Source of the DNA: Solirubrobacterales bacterium
GTDB taxonomy: Bacteria > Actinomycetota > Thermoleophilia > Solirubrobacterales > Solirubrobacteraceae
Assembly (NCBI GenBank): GCA_027306855.1
Contig: DAHUYZ010000007.1
Span: forward strand, 1 to 64,000
Reading direction: 5' to 3'
Length of the DNA: 64,000 bases
A program made the position numbers and the translations under genes. Below the pieces are notes generated by a model. It was not told the origin of the DNA, made no database searches, and saw only the letters and a list, made by a program, of their open reading frames with translations. This document shows, in pieces, positions 1-7,934 of the stretch. Every line of letters starts with the position of its first letter. The first letter of the stretch is position 1.

Positions 1-1
1 C

Positions 2-313
2 GACTACCCCTCGAAGGCCTTCCGCGACTCCTACGCCCGCCGCACCGCCTCCGAGCGCACCTTCTCACAGGTCTACGACCCGGCCTCAAACGACATCTCC
101 CGCGGCTTCTGCCGCCTGATGGGCCTCACGCCGAACGCGCTGCTGCTTGCAGGCGTCTTCATCGTCTCAAACATCCGCACAGCCGACGCCTTCGCCGCGC
201 GCAAGGCCGAAGACGAGCGCCGCACCGCCTGCGGGCTGCCGCCGCGCAGACGCCGCAGACGGCGAGGCACGATCGGCGAGCCCACCGCCAAGGCCAACGC
301 GCCGCCGGCCTGA
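2..313 (+). CDS. Transposase C-terminal fragment (partial, runs off left edge)
   Basis: The frame is open from the first bases of the window to a TGA at 311-313, so only the last 103 residues are visible. They contain a Y-x-RR-T-x-x-ER-x-FS pattern followed about 30 residues later by a hydrophobic NALLLAG stretch, which resembles the end of DDE transposases where the catalytic glutamate region is followed by a hydrophobic helix. The tail is very basic (a run of eight arginines). I infer a transposase remnant or the end of an intact insertion sequence lying mainly to the left. No terminal inverted repeat is visible on this side. Without the upstream part the family cannot be named. Confidence 0.55.
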   Translation, partial: DYPSKAFRDSYARRTASERTFSQVYDPASNDISRGFCRLMGLTPNALLLAGVFIVSNIRTADAFAARKAEDERRTACGLPPRRRRRRRGTIGEPTAKANAPPA

Positions 314-540
314 AGCGGCGCTCTCAGCCACCCTCGCCAGAGCACGCAGCAGCTCCAAGCGCAGCCACGCCCTGGGATCGTCCAAAGCTCCGTCCGGGCG
401 GGCCGGCATCCTTCCCGAAGACGCCCAAATCGCCCACTGGCAGCTCCATCAGCGCCCCGAGCCACGCAAACCCCTCCGCAACTCGCACGGGCAAGGCCAA
501 ACGTGAACTGGGGAGGCGTTCGAACGTGAACACCTCGAGA
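314..540. other. Non-coding gap between transposase end and tRNA-Ser
   Basis: About 230 bases with no reading frame I can support and no clear hairpin or repeat. It may be decayed sequence from the mobile element to its left. Confidence 0.4.
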
Positions 541-629
541 CGGAAGGGGAGGGATTCGAACCCCCGAGACCGGTCACCCGGCCTAACGGTTTTCAAGACC
601 GCCGCATTCGACCGCTCTGCCACCCTTCC
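541..629 (-). tRNA. tRNA-Ser (anticodon TGA)
   Basis: On the minus strand a seven-base acceptor stem GGAAGGG (623-629) pairs with CCCTTCC (542-548), with G at 541 as discriminator. The anticodon loop reads CTTGAAA, giving TGA. The long variable arm between anticodon stem and the GGTTCGAATCC T-loop is typical of serine tRNAs. CCA is not encoded. Confidence 0.95.
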
Positions 630-711
630 CCGCAGCCGGCGCCTACAGATGCTAGCCGCACGCACCGCGCCGGCGAGCCTGGCTGCGATTACACTGAGCA
701 GCCTGAGTCCC

Positions 712-800
712 GGAGAGGTGGCCGAGCGGCTGAAGGCACTCGCCTGCTAAGCGAGTATGGGGCTAAACCTCCATCGAGGGTTCGAATCCCTCCCTCTCCG
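712..800 (+). tRNA. tRNA-Ser (anticodon GCT)
   Basis: The acceptor stem GGAGAGG (712-718) pairs with CCTCTCC (793-799), discriminator G at 800. The anticodon loop CTGCTAA gives GCT, and a long class II variable arm precedes the GGTTCGAATCC T-arm. CCA is not encoded. The gene overlaps, in antisense, the 3' end of the coding region at 763-1110. Confidence 0.95.
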
Positions 801-1110
801 CTTTGCGATCGGTGTCTCCCGCGTCGGCCGGGGTGACCGCGTAGACGATGTGCGCGCGAGCGACCGCCAAGAACCGGTGGCGCTCGACCGCGCCACCGTC
901 GAGCGGGGTCAGCTCCACGTCGGTGAGCGTCAAGAAGTCGCGCTCCGAAGCGTTCAGGACGTCTGAGACGCGGCTGCGATAGCCGTCGCGGGCGAGCACG
1001 AGAAACCCCTCGATCCTGTGCCGCTGGGTCTCCACGCGAATGCGCTCGCGCCGCTGATCGCCGCCGGGAGGATGCTCCTCGAAGGAAGGTTCATCGGTGG
1101 GGCCGCTCAT
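763..1110 (-). CDS. Small conserved protein (DUF6812-like), unknown function
   Basis: A 115-residue frame starting with ATG at 1110. The core (about residues 20-95) alternates basic and hydrophobic positions, including ERIRVETQRHRIEG, a GYRSRVSDVLN segment, DFLTLTDVELTPLDGG and a final VARAHIVYAV strand. This looks like a single small beta-rich domain, as in the DUF6812 family; I am recalling the family from its pattern and could not check it. The last dozen residues and the TAG stop lie inside the oppositely oriented tRNA-Ser(GCT), so the C-terminal tail is simply antisense tRNA sequence. No function can be assigned. Confidence 0.6.
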   Translation of the reverse strand: MSGPTDEPSFEEHPPGGDQRRERIRVETQRHRIEGFLVLARDGYRSRVSDVLNASERDFLTLTDVELTPLDGGAVERHRFLAVARAHIVYAVTPADAGDTDRKAEREGFEPSMEV

Positions 1111-1176
1111 GGCGTCATTATCGTCGCTCAGGGTCCGTTCATGAGCGAACCCTGAGCGACAGACCCCGTGGCGGCC

Positions 1177-1866
1177 CTATGGCACGACGATCGCGAAGGC
1201 GACTGTGTTGACCGGAGCCGTCGGCAGCTTGGCGTCGTACGTACGAACCTCGAATTCGCCTGCTGAGCAGTCTTTGCGCTGGGCTTCGAGCACGGTCAAT
1301 GGCACTGGTCCCCCAGTGCTGTAGCTTGCCTCGCCCGTCACCGCCGCGGGCTCCGTAGCGGGATTGATCGGGGCGGCCGGCGCGACGCAGTAGATGCCCG
1401 TGCCGACCCTGTGGACCGAGGCTATGTTCGACGTTTGAGCCGCTATGAGGCCTTTCGTGGACGGAGTGCTTTCCACTTCGCCGGGATTGACCACCGCATA
1501 CGCCCGCGCTGTTCCTGCGGGTCCCGCGGGACCCGCAGGTCCCTGGATTCCTTGGATCCCCTGGAGTCCCTGGGTCCCTTGCTTGCCCGTGTAGCCACGC
1601 GGCCCCCTAGGACCCGTGAACCCACGCGGCCCAGCCGGCCCAGGCACGCCGCGCAGCCCGCGCGGGCCCGGGATTCCCCGCGGTCCTCGCGGGCCGGGTA
1701 TCAGGCACTCGCGCACGCTGCGATGGCCGATCCGCGCGGTGAAGCAATGACTGCGGGCAGAAGTATGGGCAGTGGGGACCGCGATCCCGGCTAGGGCGGG
1801 CACGGCTACGGTCATCGCGCCCACGACAGCAGGGGTCGCGAGCAGCGCAAGGGTGCGTTGGCGCAT
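1177..1866 (-). CDS. Secreted collagen-like (Gly-X-Y repeat) protein
   Basis: A 229-residue protein. Residues 1-27 form a signal peptide (basic MRQR start, hydrophobic core, ALA cleavage-type site). A Gly-X-Y collagen-like block of about 60 residues follows from around residue 57 ([13 protein letters not shown], then [19 protein letters not shown]), rich in proline and arginine. The last 110 residues form a separate globular domain with two cysteines. An AGAAGGGAGAC ribosome site precedes the ATG. Bacterial collagen-like proteins are usually exported and form trimers at the surface; this is inference from the repeat. The nearby glycosyltransferase genes also concern the envelope, but no direct link is shown. 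Confidence 0.85.
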   Translation of the reverse strand: MRQRTLALLATPAVVGAMTVAVPALAGIAVPTAHTSARSHCFTARIGHRSVRECLIPGPRGPRGIPGPRGLRGVPGPAGPRGFTGPRGPRGYTGKQGTQGLQGIQGIQGPAGPAGPAGTARAYAVVNPGEVESTPSTKGLIAAQTSNIASVHRVGTGIYCVAPAAPINPATEPAAVTGEASYSTGGPVPLTVLEAQRKDCSAGEFEVRTYDAKLPTAPVNTVAFAIVVP

Positions 1867-2037
1867 GGTCTCAAGTCTCCCTTCTAGGTTCTCCCGCGGG
1901 TCCCCCCGCCGGGCGCGGCAACATCAGTAACACGCTCGCCCCTCATGAGGTGCGGTGCAAAGGGCCCCGCCAGGCCGCCAGATGCTTTGGCGGTGACCCA
2001 AAGCCGGTGCGCAACGCCCGGACACGGGCAGCGAGCC

Positions 2038-3075
2038 CTACGACCCGACGCGCTCGGGCAGCTCGCTCTCCTCGCCCGCGCTCACGGCGGCGCTCACATG
2101 TGCGGCCAGGCCGGCCCTGGGCAAGGCGATGGGTCCGTCGAGCGTCGCCGGACGGTTGCGCTCCTCGCGCACGATGTAGAGCGGACGGTGCTTGACCTCC
2201 TCGTAGATGCGCCCGATGTACTCGCCGATCACCCCGATCGCGATCAGCTGGATGCCGCCGATCAAGAGGATCGCGATCGTGATGGTGCCGAACCCCGGCA
2301 GATAAGAGCCCGCGAAATGCAAGCCGATCACGATCGGGATCGCCACGAACGCGACACCCGCCGAGAGCAGGCCGACGTACGTGGCCAGCTGCAGCGGCAA
2401 ATGCGAGAACGAGGCGATCGCGTCCAGCGAGAAGCGCAGCATCTTGCGCAGCGTGTACTTGGTCTCGCCGGCCGTTCGCGCGTCGCGCTCATACGGGACG
2501 GCGGTCTGCCTGAAGCCCACCCAGACCGTCATCCCGCGCAAGAAGCGCGAACGCTCGGTCATCGACAGCAGCGCGTCCAGCGCACGACGGTCGAGCAGGC
2601 GAAAGTCGCCCGAGTTGGGCTCCAGGTCCACCTGGGCGAGCCTGTCGAAGAGCTTGTAGAACCATGAGGCGGTCGCGAGCTTGAATGCCGTCTCGCCGTC
2701 GCGCTGCTTGCGCACCGCGTAGACCACGTCGGCGCCGCCCGCCCACTGCTCGATCATGCGCGGTATCAGCTCGGGCGGGTCCTGCAGATCGGCGTCGATC
2801 ATCGCGACCACGTTGCCCACCGCGTGCTCGAGGCCGGCGGTCAGCGCCGCCTGGTGGCCAAAGTTGCGCGAGAGATGGATCACGCGCACGCGCTTGTCGC
2901 GCTCGGCGGCCCGATCGAGCAGCCTAGGCGTGGCGTCCGAGGAGCCGTCGTCGACGAGCACCAGCTCAAACTCGTAGTCGGTCAGAGCCGCGCAGGCACG
3001 GTCTATAAACGTTTCTATAAGCTCCTGCTCGTTGTAGACGGGAGCGACGACGCTCAACAGGCTCAGGGTGCGCAC
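2038..3075 (-). CDS. Family 2 glycosyltransferase, GtrB/DPM1 type, membrane anchored
   Basis: A 345-residue protein from the GTG at 3075, preceded by GGAGAA five bases upstream. Residues 7-18 (SVVAPVYNEQEL), VDDGSSD (41-47) and DADLQDP (94-100) are the nucleotide-sugar and metal-binding motifs of GT2 enzymes of the dolichol/polyprenyl-phosphate sugar synthase type. Two transmembrane helices lie at roughly 235-257 and 265-290, as in GtrB, which moves a sugar from a nucleotide donor onto undecaprenyl phosphate. An upstream ATG at 3129 would overlap the start of the divergent GtrA-like gene and is less likely. Gene pairing with GtrA supports a role in lipid-linked sugar supply for cell-surface glycosylation. 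The transferred sugar is unknown. Confidence 0.88.
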   Translation of the reverse strand: MRTLSLLSVVAPVYNEQELIETFIDRACAALTDYEFELVLVDDGSSDATPRLLDRAAERDKRVRVIHLSRNFGHQAALTAGLEHAVGNVVAMIDADLQDPPELIPRMIEQWAGGADVVYAVRKQRDGETAFKLATASWFYKLFDRLAQVDLEPNSGDFRLLDRRALDALLSMTERSRFLRGMTVWVGFRQTAVPYERDARTAGETKYTLRKMLRFSLDAIASFSHLPLQLATYVGLLSAGVAFVAIPIVIGLHFAGSYLPGFGTITIAILLIGGIQLIAIGVIGEYIGRIYEEVKHRPLYIVREERNRPATLDGPIALPRAGLAAHVSAAVSAGEESELPERVGS

Positions 3076-3127
3076 AAGTTCTCCGGCATCTTCCCTTCCA
3101 TAGGGACGAAGCTGATTAAGTAGGGGC

Positions 3128-3604
3128 ATGAGAAGAGTAGGGGACCGGACGCTCCCGATGCTGAGGATGCTCTCAACGTCTGCGCTCTTGCCCGTCGCGA
3201 CGCAGTTCGCGAAGTTCGGCGCAGTCGGCGTCTCGAACACGATCCTCTCCTTCGCGGTGTACACGATCCTGCTGAAGGCGGCCGGGCTCTGGTATCTGGC
3301 GGCATCGGCGATCGGCTTCGCCGTGGGCGCCGTCAACGGCTTCCTGTGGAACAGGGCATGGACGTTTCGTGGGCATGTCGGCGACGCGCTCACGCCCGTA
3401 CGCTGGTTCGTCGTGCAGACCGGCGGGCTGGCGCTGAACCTCGGCCTCGTCTATCTGTTCGTCGACGGCGCCGGCCTGGACGAGCTCGTGGCGCAGGCGG
3501 TCACGATCGCGATCGTGACCGTAACGACCTTCTTCGCCAATCGCGCGTGGACCTTCAGAGGTCACGCCGAGATGCTGATCGCGCAGAGCCCGGCGGAGCG
3601 TTGA
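3128..3604 (+). CDS. GtrA-like family membrane protein
   Basis: A 158-residue protein with four predicted membrane helices. It shows two copies of the family hallmark NRAWTFRG, at about residues 75-82 and 138-145, and the FGAVGVSNTILSF opening of the GtrA/DPMS fold. GtrA proteins are thought to flip polyprenyl-linked sugars made by GtrB across the membrane. It is divergent from such a GtrB-type transferase with only about 50 bases between starts. Internal ATGs at 3158 and 3167 are alternative starts, as there is no good ribosome site at 3128. Confidence 0.88.
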   Translation: MRRVGDRTLPMLRMLSTSALLPVATQFAKFGAVGVSNTILSFAVYTILLKAAGLWYLAASAIGFAVGAVNGFLWNRAWTFRGHVGDALTPVRWFVVQTGGLALNLGLVYLFVDGAGLDELVAQAVTIAIVTVTTFFANRAWTFRGHAEMLIAQSPAER

Positions 3605-3680
3605 CCCGGAGGCCCTGGCCGGGTGCCCGGGCTATACGTACCCTTGGCTAACGCTGACTCGGCTCGATGACCAGCGTCGG

Positions 3681-4409
3681 TCAGCGAAAGACCGCCAGCA
3701 GCGACAAACCGGCGGGGATCGAGCCGCCGCGTCCGATGACGGCGCCCTCCAGGCGCAGCGGCTGGCGCAGCGCCCAGTTCAGCGGCGCCGGCGGGACCCA
3801 CAGATCGAGGCTCGACTTCGTCGTTGAAGGCCGCAGGCGCTCGAGCGCGCGCAGGACGATCGCCATCGGAAGCAGCAGCGAGTTGAAGTGCGCGGTCATC
3901 TGCGCTTGCCAGCCGGCGGCCTGCGCGGCGGCCAGCAGCGTGCGGCGGTTGTAGCGGCGGTGGTGGTGGTTGACTTCGTCGTGGCCGCTCCACAGCCACT
4001 GATAAGCGGGGACGGTGACGAGCAGAGCGCCGCCCGGACGGGTCACTCGTCGCAGCTCCTGGAGCGCCGCCACGTCGTCCGGCAAGTGCTCGATGACGTC
4101 AAGGCTCACGGCGAGGTCGAAGAAGCCCTCGTCGAAGGGCATGTCCATGACCGAGCCCTCGACGACCGCTCCCGCGTCGCGCTCACGGGCAAGCTCGGCG
4201 CTTGTGGACGACAGCTCGACCCCGGTGACGGCGCCGTGGCGGGCGAGCTCGATCATGTTGCGGCCGCTGCCGCAGCCTGCGTCGAGTATGCGGGCGTCGG
4301 CCGGTAGCTGTAACCGCTCGATCGCCCGCTCGATCACGCGGCGACGGCCCTGGTACCACCAGTGGCGATCCTCCGCCTGATGTGTTTGCAGCTCGTACTC
4401 TCGCTCCAT
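3681..4409 (-). CDS. Class I SAM-dependent methyltransferase
   Basis: A 242-residue protein from the ATG at 4409 (MEREYELQTHQAED). An upstream ATG at 4469 would add 20 arginine-rich residues and looks less likely. Residues 41-51 carry motif I (ILDAGCGSGRN), followed by an acidic GVELS strand, a SLDVIEHLPDD post-motif II and a TRPGGALLVTVP motif, so the Rossmann methyltransferase core is complete. Such WHH-containing methyltransferases (here HWWYQGRRR and HHHRRYN) often sit in polysaccharide or lipid modification loci. The substrate is unknown. It is convergent with the GtrA-like gene. Confidence 0.82.
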   Translation of the reverse strand: MEREYELQTHQAEDRHWWYQGRRRVIERAIERLQLPADARILDAGCGSGRNMIELARHGAVTGVELSSTSAELARERDAGAVVEGSVMDMPFDEGFFDLAVSLDVIEHLPDDVAALQELRRVTRPGGALLVTVPAYQWLWSGHDEVNHHHRRYNRRTLLAAAQAAGWQAQMTAHFNSLLLPMAIVLRALERLRPSTTKSSLDLWVPPAPLNWALRQPLRLEGAVIGRGGSIPAGLSLLAVFR

Positions 4410-4504
4410 CTTCTTAGGGGATCTTTCACTAAGACGCTCCGGCGCGCGGCGCGACCCTCGATGAGCCACACACGCGCACGAGCTTTCGGACAGACTCCAA
4501 GCCC

Positions 4505-5947
4505 TCAGCGACCGACGGAGCGCACCGACCAGTCGATCGCCCCTCCACTTGCGCGCCAGCTCGCGAGCGCTCGATCGGTCGACGGATCGACCGCAAGCCC
4601 TACGCCACTGTAGTAGCCGGGCTGGGCAAAGCGCTCAGGCCGGTCGAAGCGCGGCACCCCACGCGAGGAGGGGACGCCCCTGGCAGCGACCAGCGCGCGG
4701 CGGGAGCCCGCACGCGGAGACAGTCGCGCCGGAGCCGAGCTCCAGACCGCGACCGCGTCGCCGCGCGGCCCGGTCGCAAGGGCCTGCAGGCGTGCGTCTT
4801 CGCCTGGCACAGAGATCATGCTCGTCGTGCGGACTCCCTGCAGGTCGATGCCCGCGGCCCGCACGACGAAATGGCCGGCATCGGTCCCGGTCCATGCCAT
4901 CAGAACGCTCTCGGTCGAGAGTCGCACGAGCCGTACCGTCGCGTCCAAGTAAGGCGCCGGATCCGCGCGCCAGCGCAACCGTTCGAGCAGGACCCCCCGC
5001 CCGAGCCGCATAAAGGGCGCAGAGATGTCGAGAACCAGCTTCGCCCCGTCGCGGCCCGGGTCGACCCACGCGACGAGCGCCCTGCCGTCGTCGCTGATGA
5101 GCGCCGTCAGCTGAACACGAGCTCCGGCTTTCGCAAAGCGCTGGAGCGGTCCGAGCGAGCCATTCTCCCGGCGCTCTCGAGCCCACAACCAGCCGTCTTG
5201 CCACCAAACGACGAGCGCATCGGTGCGGTAGTCGAGCGCCACCGCCAGCACCCTGCGTTGCCCCGGCTTGCCGCCGAGCCCGGCAGCGCCCCCAAAACCG
5301 CGCGCGAACCAGCGCTGCAGGCGTATCTGCACGCCCGAGCTCGTGCCCCCCGAGGAGGCGACCGCCACATCGCCCAGGTAGGCGGTCGCAAGGCCGAATG
5401 ACGCTCCGCTGCCGCCAAGCAACTGGGGCGCGCCGAACGCGCCGTCGGCCGGTCCCTCGAGCAGTGCTTGGATGCCGTGCGGACCGGAAGCAGGCGCTCC
5501 GACGAGCACGATCTGCCCCTTCGTGGTGGCTGCGCTGGAGATCGGCGCCGACAACGCGACGTGGGCGCCGCGCGGACGATGGGGCGCCCCTGGAACGTCG
5601 CGCGAGTCGACGCTCGCGATCAGCGCACCGGGACCCGAAGCGCACGAGCGCACACCCGCAAGCACGATCGCTCCCGGTCCGGTCCGGCGGAACGGTGTGG
5701 TCTGGGGGAACACGACCTGCGGCGCGAGCGGTCCTGAGCAGGCGGTGAGCCTCGCCGGGCGCGACCACACACCGTTCGCTGCCGGCGCTCGCGACGGAGC
5801 GGCGGCGGGCGCGCAGGCGCACATGGTCGTGACGGCCGTAACCGCCGCGATGAGGAGCCCAGCCCTCACAGCAGGGGCGCAGGCGGCAGACGCTTCGCTG
5901 GGCACAGGCGGCTCAAATCGGGCTGGCGCATCGAGGAATAGTTGCAA
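4505..5947 (-). CDS. Secreted hypothetical protein, beta-repeat rich
   Basis: A 480-residue protein whose N-terminal 26 residues precede an export-type hydrophobic stretch (AGLLIAAVTAVTTMCACAPAAA). A GTG at 5869 would start right at the signal peptide and may be the true start. The rest consists of many short alternating strands with repeated patterns such as GDVAVASSGG, ALVVWWQDG, RALVAWVDPG, SVLMAWTGTD and DAVAVWSS, which suggests a beta-propeller-like exported domain. I do not recognise a named family with confidence. It is divergent from the small secreted protein at 6029. Confidence 0.65.
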   Translation of the reverse strand: MQLFLDAPARFEPPVPSEASAACAPAVRAGLLIAAVTAVTTMCACAPAAAPSRAPAANGVWSRPARLTACSGPLAPQVVFPQTTPFRRTGPGAIVLAGVRSCASGPGALIASVDSRDVPGAPHRPRGAHVALSAPISSAATTKGQIVLVGAPASGPHGIQALLEGPADGAFGAPQLLGGSGASFGLATAYLGDVAVASSGGTSSGVQIRLQRWFARGFGGAAGLGGKPGQRRVLAVALDYRTDALVVWWQDGWLWARERRENGSLGPLQRFAKAGARVQLTALISDDGRALVAWVDPGRDGAKLVLDISAPFMRLGRGVLLERLRWRADPAPYLDATVRLVRLSTESVLMAWTGTDAGHFVVRAAGIDLQGVRTTSMISVPGEDARLQALATGPRGDAVAVWSSAPARLSPRAGSRRALVAARGVPSSRGVPRFDRPERFAQPGYYSGVGLAVDPSTDRALASWRASGGAIDWSVRSVGR

Positions 5948-6028
5948 TCGGCCCGGGCGGGTATCTTTGCGACAGTCGCGACTCAGCCGGAACGCTGGTT
6001 CGCGGTCCTTCCAAGAAGGAGGCTTGCG

Positions 6029-6490
6029 ATGGCGGTACGAGCAAGAGCCACAGCCCCAACCCTTGTCGCGGCGATCGCGGCCTGTCTGCTCGCGGCGGCG
6101 GCTTTCGCCGCGAAGCCCAGTCAGGTCAAGGGCGGCTCGTACGCGGGCGGCCTGATTCCCGCGTCACGCAACATTCGCGTCAGCTTCAAGGTTTCCAAAG
6201 ACGGACGAAACGTGACATCGCTGACCATCAGCAACACCCCTCTCTACTGCGAAGGCGGCGGACCGGCGACGCCGATCCACTTCAAGAACGCGCCGATCTC
6301 CTCCAGCGGCACGTTCAAGAGCACAGGTCGATACGTGATCGCCGTCGGCCCGCTCAAGGGTCAGGTCGGCACCAAGCTCGCGATCACCGGCAAGTTCCTC
6401 AAAGGACGGCGAGAGCAGGGGATCCTCACGACGACCTACCTCAAGGCGCCGACTTGCAGCGGAAAATCGTCATACACGACGAAGGCATAG
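6029..6490 (+). CDS. Small secreted hypothetical protein
   Basis: A 153-residue protein. The ATG at 6029 is chosen because AGAAGGAGG lies six bases upstream, while an ATG at 5942 has no ribosome site. A signal peptide (residues 1-29, ending AAFAAK) is followed by a KGGSYAGG start, alternating strands (IRVSFKVSKDGRNVTSL) and two conserved-looking cysteines. The pattern resembles secreted single-domain proteins common in soil actinobacteria. Function unknown. Confidence 0.72.
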   Translation: MAVRARATAPTLVAAIAACLLAAAAFAAKPSQVKGGSYAGGLIPASRNIRVSFKVSKDGRNVTSLTISNTPLYCEGGGPATPIHFKNAPISSSGTFKSTGRYVIAVGPLKGQVGTKLAITGKFLKGRREQGILTTTYLKAPTCSGKSSYTTKA

Positions 6491-6501
6491 GGCCTGTCGC
6501 T

Positions 6502-7067
6502 CTACGTCGTGCGGGTTAGTACGGCGACCGGCACGTCCTGGCGCTCGCGCTCGCACCTGAGCGCCGTTATGAAGGCCTCTACGACACGAGCGTCGAACTG
6601 GGTCCCCGAGCATTTGCGCAGCTCCTCCAGCGCGGCGTCCTGACCGATCGAGTCGTGCTAGGACCGGTCGCTCGTCATCGCCCCATAGACGTCGGCGACG
6701 GCGATGATGCGCGCCTCCAGCGCCACCTGGTCGCCGAAGAGCTTGGATGTCCGCCCGAAAAGTAAGCCACCACGGTGATCAGCGTGCTCCCCCAGCAGAG
6801 CGCCACATGCAAAGCCCAGACGGGCAGCTTCTCGGCGCGCCACCTGAGCAGGATCGCCGTCAGGTAGGCAGCGGCGACTCCAGTGAACAGCCCGATCTCG
6901 TTGACGTGCGCGGAATGGGGCAACGGGATGCTGAGCGCGGTCAGCGTCGCGCCCGCCGCGAACAGCGCAGCGAGAATCCGTGCGACTACGCTCGTCTGAA
7001 AGCTCGCGCTTACGAACAGGCTCCCCCGAGCATGCGCGAGACGCCCGTCTCCCACTGGATCGACCAT
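6502..7067 (-). pseudogene. Decayed HD-GYP phosphodiesterase gene with membrane N-terminus
   Basis: Two pieces of one gene lie in different frames. From 7067 to about 6760 the minus strand encodes an N-terminal membrane region of about four helices (ARILAALFAAGATLTALS, VAAAYLTAILL, VALCWGSTLITVVAYFSGG). From about 6760 to 6502 another frame encodes the end of an HD-GYP domain (ALEARIIAVADVYGAMTSDRS, then ALEELRKCSGTQFDARVVEAF). The central HD domain is missing, and a TAG at 6658-6660 sits where this family normally has tyrosine. Deletion, frameshift and nonsense codon together mark it as non-functional. HD-GYP proteins normally degrade cyclic di-GMP. Confidence 0.75.
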
Positions 7068-7131
7068 CTAAGCCGATATCGGCTATCGGAGCGCTCCGCA
7101 TAAGCGGCAGGCTGTGGCGCTCAGTACGGCA

Positions 7132-7203
7132 TGGACGCGGCTGGTTTCGAACCAGCGACCTCTCGCGTGTGAAGCGAGCGCTCTCCCACTGAGCTACGCG
7201 TCC
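7132..7203 (-). tRNA. tRNA-Val (anticodon CAC)
   Basis: On the minus strand GGACGCG (7197-7203) pairs with CGCGTCC (7133-7139), discriminator A at 7132. The anticodon loop TTCACAC gives CAC. D-arm (AGCTCAGTGGGAGAGC) and T-arm (GGTTCGAAACC) are standard. CCA is not encoded. Confidence 0.95.
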
Positions 7204-7283
7204 AGGAAAGCCGATTCTATTGGCTCGCGGGGCTTGCACCCTCGACCAAACCTCGCTGTGGCCGGCGCTGCTTGGCTTGCGAT

Positions 7284-7934
7284 CTACCGCGCTTCAGCCG
7301 CCTTGCCCGGGTGCGGCTCGAGTCGGACTGCCCCGATCGAGTAGGCCGCCGCAAGCGAGGCGACTTCGCTCGGCGTGAGCTTGGCGCCGAACGCTTTGGC
7401 CCCCCCAAGCTTGCGATAGCCGTCGAGCAGGCTCTTGCCGAGCAGCGAGAGATTGAAATGGGCGTCGTAGATGACGTCTATATAGAGCGAAGAGTTGGCC
7501 CGGGCGAACGTGGCCCCGGTCGAGCCGGCGGCAATCGTGCTTGCCGTCGCGTCGGTCATTTGCCAGCCCCTCCGCGAGAGGCGGCTGTAGCTTTCCCATA
7601 TGCCCGCCAAGCCGGCGGCAGGACCCGTGAGCGCATCGACCTCGAGCATGAAACGAGGTTCGGGAAGCCTCGCGGCGCTCGCGCTCGCGATCGCGCGACG
7701 CAGCGACCCTGACGGGACGACAGGCAGGCCGTCGACGATCTGCGGCCACACGAGCTTTGCCGCAGACAGCTCCTGCCTTACAGACGTCTGCGCCGCTCTG
7801 AGCCCTTCGCTCACGAGCACCAGCTGACTGCGCTGTAGCGCCAGTTCGCGGTGGGTCGTACCAGGCGAGCGGGTCGATCCGCACCCGGCCAGCAGGCAGG
7901 ATGCGACGACCGCGAGGCTGCCGCGCCGACTCAG
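7284..7934 (-). CDS. Lipoprotein of unknown function, apparent CTG start
   Basis: A 216-residue lipoprotein lying directly downstream of the FKBP gene. Its only reasonable start is a CTG at 7934 that overlaps the FKBP stop as CTGA. This start gives a complete lipoprotein signal: two arginines at 3-4, a hydrophobic core and an LAGC lipobox with the lipidated cysteine at residue 18. No ATG, GTG or TTG occurs in frame nearby. The mature part is mostly helical, with a coiled-coil-like stretch (residues 30-60) and no recognised domain. Translational coupling to the FKBP gene is inferred from the overlap. Confidence 0.65.
   Translation of the reverse strand: MSRRGSLAVVASCLLAGCGSTRSPGTTHRELALQRSQLVLVSEGLRAAQTSVRQELSAAKLVWPQIVDGLPVVPSGSLRRAIASASAARLPEPRFMLEVDALTGPAAGLAGIWESYSRLSRRGWQMTDATASTIAAGSTGATFARANSSLYIDVIYDAHFNLSLLGKSLLDGYRKLGGAKAFGAKLTPSEVASLAAAYSIGAVRLEPHPGKAAEAR

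Noticed and set aside
1516-1700. Short tandem repeats that could be mistaken for a CRISPR or minisatellite
   Set aside because: They are the codons of Gly-X-Y triplets in a collagen-like coding region; there are no spacers or regular repeats. No CRISPR array was seen anywhere in the window.
2038-3393. Longer start (3393) for the GT2 glycosyltransferase
   Set aside because: It would run through most of the start of the divergent GtrA-like gene and adds no conserved sequence; GTG 3075 has a proper ribosome site.
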